Below are positions 1-5,239 of a stretch of 8,719 nt of DNA, one piece after another; the stretch's first letter is position 1, and each line of letters starts with the position of its first letter. The stretch spans positions 1 through 8,719 of the forward strand of contig URVP01000055.1 of the NCBI GenBank assembly GCA_900551345.1. The letters run 5' to 3'. The notes beneath the pieces are model-generated. The model did not search any database and was not told the origin of the DNA. It was given only the letters and a program-made list of their open reading frames with translations. The stretch comes from an uncultured Eubacteriales bacterium. GTDB taxonomy: Bacteria; Bacillota; Clostridia; Monoglobales; UMGS1388. A program made the translations under genes and the position numbers.

Positions 1-1
1 A

Positions 2-922
2 GATAACAGGCGTATGCATAATAAACCCATTCCCCGGATGGGCGGTGTGGCGATTTTCTACGCTTTTATGGTTGCGGTTCTTTGTCTGTGCGACATTGAC
101 ATGCAGCTAAGAGGCATACTGCTTGGTGCGGCACTTATAGAGCTTTTGGGCATACTTGATGACATATATGACCTAAACGCCCTGCTTAAACTTGTTGTCC
201 AGATTATAGCGGCTCTTATCGTAGTTCTGCACGGTGTCACTATTGAATTTTTCACAAATCCATTAAGTGACGGTACTATGATAAACCTTGATTATCTGTC
301 AATTCCGGTAACGGTTATATGGATTGTGGCAATAACAAATGCACTTAATCTTATTGACGGTCTTGATGGTCTTGCTGTTGGTATTTCGTCAATTACCGCT
401 GTAAGTTTGTTTACCATCTCAATAATGATGAACGAATACAGTATAGCACTTCTTTCAATTGCATTGTTTGGTGCGTGTGTGGGATTTTTACCCTACAATT
501 TCCACCCTGCAAGAATTTTTATGGGAGATTCCGGTTCCACATTTTTAGGGTTTATGCTTGCATGTATTTCCATTATGGGCTTGTTTAAGGCATACGCGAT
601 AATGTCTTTTGCCGTGCCCTTCATAGTGCTGGGACTTCCGCTGTTTGATACTACCTTTGCCATAATCAGAAGAATTGCAAAAGGACAGTCACCCATGAAG
701 CCGGACAGAGGACACCTTCATCACAGACTTATTGATGCGGGATTTTCTCAAAAAAGAGCCGTGCTTGTGCTTTATACCGTAAGCAGTCTTTTATCGCTTT
801 CGGCTGTAGTAATGATGTTTACTCACGATTTGTGGAGAACGCTTTTGCTTGTTGTTGCCGTGCTGCTAATTATTGTATGCAGCGGAACATATTTCGGCAA
901 AAAATCGCAAAAACAGGATTAA
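2..922 (+). CDS. tagO: TagO/WecA-family undecaprenyl-phosphate sugar-1-phosphate transferase (5' partial)
   Basis: This is a polytopic membrane enzyme of glycosyltransferase family 4 (MraY/WecA/TagO). It moves a sugar-1-phosphate, usually GlcNAc-1-P from UDP-GlcNAc, onto undecaprenyl phosphate at the cytoplasmic face, the first step of wall teichoic acid or other wall-polymer synthesis. The open frame enters at the window edge: codons before the ATG at base 14 read DNRR, and DNRRMHNKPIPRMGG is the family's internal motif, so the true start lies upstream and about 50 residues are probably missing. Counting from the Met at base 14, visible motifs are GILDD (46-50, metal-binding aspartates), NALNLIDGLDGL (109-120), FMGDSGS (169-175) and RGHLHHRL (232-239). 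The last favours TagO/WecA over MraY. Hydrophobic segments fill the rest. The sugar substrate and final polymer cannot be read from the sequence. The next gene starts 24 bases after the stop, so co-transcription is likely. Confidence 0.9.
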   Translation, partial: DNRRMHNKPIPRMGGVAIFYAFMVAVLCLCDIDMQLRGILLGAALIELLGILDDIYDLNALLKLVVQIIAALIVVLHGVTIEFFTNPLSDGTMINLDYLSIPVTVIWIVAITNALNLIDGLDGLAVGISSITAVSLFTISIMMNEYSIALLSIALFGACVGFLPYNFHPARIFMGDSGSTFLGFMLACISIMGLFKAYAIMSFAVPFIVLGLPLFDTTFAIIRRIAKGQSPMKPDRGHLHHRLIDAGFSQKRAVLVLYTVSSLLSLSAVVMMFTHDLWRTLLLVVAVLLIIVCSGTYFGKKSQKQD

Positions 923-934
923 AAATATAGATGC

Positions 935-940
935 GGAGGA
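935..940 (+). promoter_or_regulatory. Ribosome binding site that decides the hemolysin III start
   Basis: GGAGGA ends directly against the ATG at 941, leaving no spacer. It sits six bases before the in-frame ATG at 947. The second ATG is therefore the better start, giving MLDRKD as the N-terminus. Confidence 0.7.
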
Positions 941-946
941 ATGTAT

Positions 947-1618
947 ATGCTCGACAGAAAGGACACCATTAATAATCAAAGCCTCGGCGAAGAAATTGCT
1001 AATTCCATATCTCATGGGGCAGGAGCCCTTCTTGCCATTGCAGGAACTGTAATTGCAATAGTGTATGCCGCCATATACGGTGATTCTCTAAGTGTGGTAA
1101 GCGCCGCTTTGTACGGAGCGTCACTTATTATCCTGTACGCATCGTCCACTATATACCATGCCCTTGCAAACAACAAGGCAAAACGGGTTTTCCGGGTGCT
1201 TGATCATTGCAATATTTTTGTGCTTATCCTCGGAACATATATACCCATATGCCTTGCGCTTTTAAGGGGCGCTCTCGGATGGACTTATTTTGGAATTATT
1301 GCCGCCTGTGCGGTAGTTGGTATTGTACTCAATGCTATTGACCTGAAAAGGTGGAGCAAAATATCATTAGTGCTCTATTTAATAATGGGCTGGATGATAA
1401 TCTTTGCCACAAAACAGATGATCCCTTTGCTCCCGTCCGAAAGCCTTGCAAAAAGCCTTTGGCTGCTTATCGGAGGAGGCGTTGCATACAGTCTGGGTGT
1501 TATATTTTTCGTTCTTGCAAAGTATAAATATATGCACTATATATGGCATCTGTTTGTGCTTGCAGGAAGTATTCTGCACTATTTCTTTATATTGTTTTAT
1601 GTGCTTCCCCTTCGTTAG
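947..1618 (+). CDS. Hemolysin III / AdipoR-like (CREST superfamily) integral membrane protein
   Basis: A 223-residue membrane protein of the HlyIII family (YqfA/TrhA, PF03006), distantly related to adiponectin/PAQR receptors. About seven hydrophobic helices can be traced. The conserved polar residues expected for a buried metal site are present: SISHGAG near residue 23, SSTIYH with Ser67 and His71, LDH with Asp86-His87, and the C-terminal MHYIWH pair His197/His201 followed by His211. These are the residues that define the CREST superfamily of putative metal-dependent membrane hydrolases. Bacterial members have been linked to membrane lipid and energy homeostasis; 'hemolysin' is a historical name and does not imply toxicity. 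The ATG at 947 is chosen over 941 because of Shine-Dalgarno spacing. The gene follows the TagO-like gene closely with no visible terminator between them and converges on the ACT-domain gene ten bases downstream. Family assignment is secure; substrate and role here are unknown. Confidence 0.9.
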   Translation: MLDRKDTINNQSLGEEIANSISHGAGALLAIAGTVIAIVYAAIYGDSLSVVSAALYGASLIILYASSTIYHALANNKAKRVFRVLDHCNIFVLILGTYIPICLALLRGALGWTYFGIIAACAVVGIVLNAIDLKRWSKISLVLYLIMGWMIIFATKQMIPLLPSESLAKSLWLLIGGGVAYSLGVIFFVLAKYKYMHYIWHLFVLAGSILHYFFILFYVLPLR

Positions 1619-1626
1619 GCAAGGGG
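1607..1626 (+). terminator. Weak hairpin between convergent genes, possible terminator
   Basis: CCCCTT (1607-1612) can pair with AAGGGG (1621-1626) around an eight-base loop that contains the hemolysin III stop codon. Only a short TCTT follows, so termination would be inefficient. The gap between the two convergent genes is just ten bases and holds no better candidate. Confidence 0.25.
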
Positions 1627-1628
1627 TC

Positions 1629-2069
1629 TTATGTGAGACGGGATATGATTCCCATTGCAGACGGTGCATCATAGTTTTCAAATATAAGTTCTATTTTTCT
1701 TTCTGATGCACAGATAAATTCCGGCTTGGGAAAGTCTTTGTTTTTCAGCAAACGGTTTAAAAAGTCAATTCCATTGTCACAAGTTAAGTCAATTTTAACA
1801 ACTCCCGTGCGTATCAGTGATGTAAGCCTGGGAGTTGTTTTTTTCAGCTTTTTTATCATATCCAGCAGTTCACACAGACGCCCGGTAGGGATTAAGAATG
1901 TCATGTCTGAACTGTTTCTGAATACTTCACATCTGCAAACGGTCCATGGCTTAAATCCAGACTCTTCAAGCAGAGCGTATACTTTTTCCAGCCTTTCATT
2001 ATCCGTACCAACCCCTTTTACGGTCACAAGATCGCTTTCTTCGCTTAATTTTATTTCACAAAAAGCCAT
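1629..2069 (-). CDS. Stand-alone tandem ACT-domain protein resembling the aspartokinase regulatory region
   Basis: A 146-residue soluble protein with no kinase or other catalytic domain. Reading it against the two C-terminal ACT domains of aspartokinase from memory of the family, residues 14-75 follow ACT1: DLVTVKGVG, then a helix ending EESGF, then SSDMTFLIP and LLDMIKKL. Residues 90-145 follow ACT2, with ICASERKIELIF in the place of the aspartokinase strand usually written ISTSEIKIS. The PG(V/I)AA helix start typical of lysine- or threonine-binding ACT domains is absent from both halves, so the ligand may differ or be lost. The length equals the beta subunit that Bacillus-type lysC makes from an internal start. 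AGAGGTGAG sits upstream, with its AGGTG core seven bases before the ATG. The gene lies 157 bases beyond dapB on the same strand, separated by a terminator and with its own candidate promoter. I infer an allosteric or regulatory role linked to the aspartate pathway; direct function is unknown. Confidence 0.7.
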   Translation of the reverse strand: MAFCEIKLSEESDLVTVKGVGTDNERLEKVYALLEESGFKPWTVCRCEVFRNSSDMTFLIPTGRLCELLDMIKKLKKTTPRLTSLIRTGVVKIDLTCDNGIDFLNRLLKNKDFPKPEFICASERKIELIFENYDAPSAMGIISRLT

Positions 2070-2147
2070 ATCATCTCACCTCTATAAATTATTTAATCTA
2101 TAAACTTTACTCAGTTAACTCGCTTAAACTTACGGTATCAGAAAAAA

Positions 2148-2176
2148 ATAATATCTTCTTAATCATATATATGCAA
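2148..2176 (-). promoter_or_regulatory. Candidate promoter for the ACT-domain gene
   Basis: On the minus strand, TTGCAT (2171-2176) and TATTAT (2148-2153) are separated by exactly 17 bases, a reasonable match to TTGACA and TATAAT. It lies just past the dapB terminator and would give a leader of about 70 bases with no clear structure. The region is AT-rich, so a chance match is possible. Confidence 0.5.
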
Positions 2177-2209
2177 ATAAAAAAGCTTGCCTGAAATAAG
2201 GCAAGCTTT
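2174..2209 (-). terminator. Rho-independent terminator of the asd-dapA-dapB operon
   Basis: An eleven-base perfect stem, 2182-2192 with 2199-2209 around a six-base loop, is followed on the minus strand by TTTTTTATTT. It begins 17 bases after the dapB stop codon. The plus-strand side has only a poor T run, so it serves the minus-strand operon. Confidence 0.9.
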
Positions 2210-2226
2210 ATCTTTTGTAAAAGTGT

Positions 2227-2988
2227 TTATTCAACTGAGTTTACAAGGCTTTGCATATTATAAAATCCGGCAGGCTTTCCGCAGATGAATTTAGCAGCGC
2301 TTATTGCACCGGCTGCAAATACCTGTCTTGACTGAGCGATGTGTGTAAGCTCAATAACTTCTTCCTGTCCTGCAAACACCACTGAATGTTCTCCCACTAT
2401 GGTCCCCCCCCTTAAAGAGTGGATACCTATCTCGTCTTTAGAACGCTTTTTGCGTACCGAGTGACGGTCATATACATATTCGTGAGGCTGAGAAAGCACT
2501 GCATTAATGCCGTCGGCAATTTGAAGTGCGGTACCTGACGGAGCATCAAGCTTTTGATTATGGTGTTTCTCTATTATCTCAATATCAAATGTATCTTCGA
2601 GTATGCGTGCCGCTTTTGCTGCAAGGTCAATCAAAAGGTTAACCCCCAGCGACATATTAGCCGAGAAAAATATGGGTATATCTTTCGATATTTCCTTAAG
2701 CAGATCCTTCTGTTTTGCTGACAGACCGGTTGTAGCAACTATTACCGGCAGATTCCTGCCTTTGGCATAGTCAAGCATATTTTCAAGCGAAGAAGGGTTA
2801 GAAAAGTCAACTATAACATCCGCTTCTTCATTAACCTGAGAAAGTTCGGTATAAACCGGGTACTCGTTTTTAATCCCGGTGTATGTGTCAACACCGCATA
2901 CAATGCGCACATCACTGCGGCTATTTGCAAGAGAGGTTATTGCCTGCCCCATACGGCCGTTGCAGCCATTCATAATTATTCTAATCAT
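2227..2988 (-). CDS. dapB: 4-hydroxy-tetrahydrodipicolinate reductase
   Basis: A cytoplasmic NAD(P)H-dependent enzyme that reduces 4-hydroxy-tetrahydrodipicolinate to tetrahydrodipicolinate in diaminopimelate/lysine synthesis. From the ATG at 2988 the protein is 253 residues, normal for DapB. The N-terminal dinucleotide-binding motif is NGCNGRMG (7-14). ATTGLS (85-90) and SANMSLGVNLL (109-119) line the active site. EKHHNQKLDAPSGTA (140-154) carries the catalytic His142/His143 and Lys146 plus the substrate loop. The C-terminus GFYNMQSLV is typical. A frame-extending TTG at 3000 abuts the AAGG ribosome binding site; the ATG at 2988, 12 bases from it, matches the family N-terminus better. The gene starts 25 bases after dapA and is the last gene before the terminator. 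A run of eight G on the coding strand (2404-2411) encodes the conserved RGGTIVGEH segment. Confidence 0.97.
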   Translation of the reverse strand: MIRIIMNGCNGRMGQAITSLANSRSDVRIVCGVDTYTGIKNEYPVYTELSQVNEEADVIVDFSNPSSLENMLDYAKGRNLPVIVATTGLSAKQKDLLKEISKDIPIFFSANMSLGVNLLIDLAAKAARILEDTFDIEIIEKHHNQKLDAPSGTALQIADGINAVLSQPHEYVYDRHSVRKKRSKDEIGIHSLRGGTIVGEHSVVFAGQEEVIELTHIAQSRQVFAAGAISAAKFICGKPAGFYNMQSLVNSVE

Positions 2989-3013
2989 TTGTAAACTCAA
3001 CCTTTTTTATATA

Positions 3014-3907
3014 TTACTTCTTAATGTGTATTCCAAAATTAATAAGAGCGTCCTTGAGATATTCAAGGTTTTTATCTTCCATTTCGCAAAGAGGAAGACG
3101 AAGCTTTCCTGCATCAAATCCCATAAGATTAAGAGCAGTCTTAACCGGAATGGGATTAACTTCACAGAACAGAGCTTTTACAAGGTCAATACATGAAAGC
3201 TGTTTTTTGCGGCTTTCTTCAACTCTGCCCTCAAGATAATCTGCACACATATCATGCATAAACTGGGGAGCGATGTTTGCCACAACTGAGATTACACCAA
3301 CAGCACCCAATGCCATAAGCGGAGTAACACAGTCATCGTTGCCTGAATATATATCAATTCTGTCAAGGCATTTTGCTGCCATTTCAGCAGCCAGAGAAAT
3401 GTCGCCGCTTGCTTCTTTAATTGCCGATATTCTTTCGTGCTTTGAAAGCTCACAAAGAGTATTAACTCCAATCTTTACACCTGTTCTTGAGGGAACATTG
3501 TAAAGAATCATTGGTACATGTACATTGTCAGCAATCTTTGTATAGTGCTGTATAAGACCTTTCTGAGTTGCCTTATTGTAATATGGTGTTACAAGGAGAA
3601 GTGCGTCTGCTCCTGCGTTTTCACAGGCTTTGGAAAGTTCCAAGCAGTGCGCAGTATCGTTAGAGCCCGTACCTGCAATTACAGGAATTCTTTTGTTTAC
3701 CTTTTTAACGCAGTATTCCACTACTGAAATATGTTCTTTGTCGGGCATTGTAGCCGACTCTCCTGTTGTACCGCAAACAATTATGGCGTCCGTTCCGTTG
3801 TCTATCTGATATTCGATAAGTCTTCCGAAAGACTCATAATCCACACCTTCGTCATTAAAGGGGGTGACAATTGCAACGCCCGAACCGCTGAAAATTCTGT
3901 TCTTCAT
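3014..3907 (-). CDS. dapA: 4-hydroxy-tetrahydrodipicolinate synthase
   Basis: Condenses pyruvate with aspartate 4-semialdehyde, the first committed step of the diaminopimelate/lysine branch. It is a TIM-barrel class I aldolase of the DHDPS/NAL family, usually a tetramer. At 297 residues it is full length. Visible catalytic residues are Lys164 in AIKEASGD (Schiff base with pyruvate), Tyr136 in YNVPSRTG with Arg141 for substrate carboxylate binding, Thr47-Thr48 in CGTTGES, and Tyr110 in VTPYY from the neighbouring subunit. These place it with true DapA rather than N-acetylneuraminate lyase. The start is supported by GGAAGGTGG with its last base seven bases upstream of the ATG. It lies 30 bases downstream of asd and 25 bases upstream of dapB, consistent with one transcript. 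Lysine inhibition cannot be judged with confidence by eye. Confidence 0.97.
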   Translation of the reverse strand: MKNRIFSGSGVAIVTPFNDEGVDYESFGRLIEYQIDNGTDAIIVCGTTGESATMPDKEHISVVEYCVKKVNKRIPVIAGTGSNDTAHCLELSKACENAGADALLLVTPYYNKATQKGLIQHYTKIADNVHVPMILYNVPSRTGVKIGVNTLCELSKHERISAIKEASGDISLAAEMAAKCLDRIDIYSGNDDCVTPLMALGAVGVISVVANIAPQFMHDMCADYLEGRVEESRKKQLSCIDLVKALFCEVNPIPVKTALNLMGFDAGKLRLPLCEMEDKNLEYLKDALINFGIHIKK

Positions 3908-3937
3908 ATCATTACCACCTTCCCGAATTAAAAAATA

Positions 3938-4936
3938 TTACTGGTTGTCAAATTCAATAAGCTTTTCTGCAATCTGTACGGCATTTGCCGCTGCACCTTT
4001 GCGGATGTTGTCAGCAACTACCCAAAGGTTAATGCCGTTTTCTACACTGAAGTCACGGCGGATTCTGCCTACAAATGTCTCGTTGTGTCCGGCAGCGTTA
4101 ATTGCCATCGGATATACATTGTTTTCAGGGTCATCCTGAATAACAATGCCCTCCCCTGCTGCAAGAACCTTTTTAAGCTCATCAAGGTCAAAGGGTTTTT
4201 CAAACTCAACATTTATGGATTCGCTGTGTCCGTTAAATACGGGAACACGAACTGTGGTAGCCGTAATTTTCAGGCTGTCATCACCAAGTATTTTTTTAGT
4301 TTCGTTTATCATTTTTTCTTCCTCTTTGGTGTAGCCGTTGGGAAGAAAAACATCGATGTGAGGAAGACAGTTACCTGCAATGGGATGAGGGAACTTTTTG
4401 GGAGCAGCCCCCTGGAGTCCGTCTTTAAGGTCATTATATCCTGCAAGTCCCGCACCTGAGACTGCCTGATATGTAGAATAAACTATCCTCTTTATTTTAT
4501 ATGCATCATGGAGGGGTTTAAGTGCAACTACAGCCTGAATGGTAGAGCAGTTGGGGTTTGCAATTATACCATTGTTCCATTTAATATCCTCAGGGTTTAC
4601 CTCGGGTACTACCAGGGGTACATCCTTGTTCATTCTCCATGCACTGCTGTTGTCAATTACAATACAGCCCTTTGATGCGGCAATTGGCGCAAATTTTTCT
4701 GATGTAGAACCGCCTGCCGAGAAAAGAGCTATGTCAAAGCCTTCGTCAAAGGAATCTTCTTTAAGTTCCTTAACCGTATATTCTTTACCCATAAACTCTA
4801 CCTTTGTTCCTGCCGAACGAGCAGAAGAAAAAAGTGTGTAGCTCTCTACGGGAAGCTTTTCTTCTTCAAGAACCTTAAGGAAGGTTCTGCCGACCATACC
4901 TGTTGCACCTACAACAGCAACTTTATATTGTTTCAT
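3938..4936 (-). CDS. asd: Aspartate-semialdehyde dehydrogenase
   Basis: Reduces L-aspartyl 4-phosphate to aspartate 4-semialdehyde with NADPH, the branch point for lysine/diaminopimelate and for threonine/methionine synthesis. The 332-residue protein is the Gram-positive-type ASADH. GATGMVG (10-16) is the nucleotide-binding loop, NPNCST carries the nucleophile Cys130, VRVPV includes Arg230, and NGHSE carries the acid/base His237. GGSTSE and the SSAWRM segment are also typical. The start ATG is preceded by AGAGGAG at ten bases. This is the first gene of the asd-dapA-dapB operon and lies about 40 bases from the predicted transcription start. Its substrate supplier, aspartokinase, is not in the window. 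Confidence 0.97.
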   Translation of the reverse strand: MKQYKVAVVGATGMVGRTFLKVLEEEKLPVESYTLFSSARSAGTKVEFMGKEYTVKELKEDSFDEGFDIALFSAGGSTSEKFAPIAASKGCIVIDNSSAWRMNKDVPLVVPEVNPEDIKWNNGIIANPNCSTIQAVVALKPLHDAYKIKRIVYSTYQAVSGAGLAGYNDLKDGLQGAAPKKFPHPIAGNCLPHIDVFLPNGYTKEEEKMINETKKILGDDSLKITATTVRVPVFNGHSESINVEFEKPFDLDELKKVLAAGEGIVIQDDPENNVYPMAINAAGHNETFVGRIRRDFSVENGINLWVVADNIRKGAAANAVQIAEKLIEFDNQ

Positions 4937-4983
4937 TTTGTGATAGCTCCTCTCATTATTATATAAATATCACATTATATATG

Positions 4984-5012
4984 ATATTACCATTTTCTTG
5001 CGAAAGTGTCAA
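4984..5012 (-). promoter_or_regulatory. Promoter of the asd-dapA-dapB operon
   Basis: On the minus strand a perfect TTGACA (5007-5012) is followed after 17 bases by TAATAT (4984-4989), one rearranged step from TATAAT. Transcription would start near 4977, leaving a leader of about 40 bases. That is too short for a lysine riboswitch (L-box) or a T-box, so any control must be at the promoter or on the enzymes. Confidence 0.8.
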
Positions 5013-5148
5013 TCAGTAATTTTACTTATATACCTATATTAAGCATTAATTTTTTGTAAAAATAGCACATTTGCCTTTTTTTGAGCAAACAAAAACAGAT
5101 TATGTAAACTAATCCATTAATATATACTTTTAAATTTTGAATTTTTTG

Positions 5149-5177
5149 TTGCGTTTCATTTTTCATGGTGCTATAAT
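5149..5177 (+). promoter_or_regulatory. Extended -10 promoter of the GHL10-SLH-amidase gene
   Basis: TTGCGT (5149-5154), a 17-base spacer and a perfect TATAAT (5172-5177). TGC directly before the -10 gives the extended TGN form. The start site would be near 5184, leaving a leader of about 55 bases. CGAT occurs twice, six bases apart, across the expected start; whether this is an operator is unknown. Confidence 0.75.
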
Positions 5178-5224
5178 ATACGATGTTAATCGATAATATG
5201 ACATATTTTTAAACAGTGTCTACG

Positions 5225-5230
5225 AAAGGA
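5225..5230 (+). promoter_or_regulatory. Ribosome binding site that decides the start of the SLH-amidase gene
   Basis: AAAGGA lies nine bases before the ATG at 5240. It falls inside any reading from the in-frame GTG at 5216, which has no upstream Shine-Dalgarno. The ATG also places Lys and Arg residues directly ahead of the signal-peptide hydrophobic core. Confidence 0.75.
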
Positions 5231-5239
5231 AAATATACT

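Larger units (their letters stand above)
4937..5239. other. Divergent AT-rich intergenic region
   Basis: About 300 bases separate asd from the GHL10-SLH-amidase gene. They hold one promoter facing each way (4984-5012 minus, 5149-5177 plus). The central part, roughly 5013-5148, is very AT-rich with homopolymer T and A runs. I see no small gene with a ribosome binding site and no convincing operator. A five-base inverted repeat (5070-5074 and 5085-5089) and two CGAT copies near the plus-strand start site are the only structure noticed. Confidence 0.6.

Noticed and set aside
1629..2069. The ACT protein as a broken remnant of a lysC aspartokinase gene
   Set aside because: It has its own ribosome binding site, start, stop and upstream promoter. 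No kinase-like sequence is seen upstream, where a terminator and dapB lie instead. Divergence from aspartokinase is even over both domains, which suits an independent gene.
1726..2103. A 125-codon plus-strand open frame opposite the ACT-domain gene
   Set aside because: It has no good ribosome binding site, low-complexity Ser/Phe-rich sequence and no family resemblance. The minus-strand frame has a proper Shine-Dalgarno and ACT-like sequence.
4974..4979. A perfect TATAAT on the minus strand upstream of asd
   Set aside because: It is 27 bases from the TTGACA at 5007-5012, too far for one promoter. TAATAT at 4984-4989 has the correct 17-base spacing.
5070..5089. Inverted repeat TTTGC/GCAAA between the divergent promoters
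   Set aside because: It has only five base pairs with a ten-base T-rich loop in very AT-rich DNA and is not placed like an operator or a terminator for either gene.
5216..5239. GTG start adding eight residues to the SLH-amidase protein
   Set aside because: The only Shine-Dalgarno, AAAGGA at 5225-5230, lies inside this extension and serves the ATG at 5240, which also gives a normal signal peptide.
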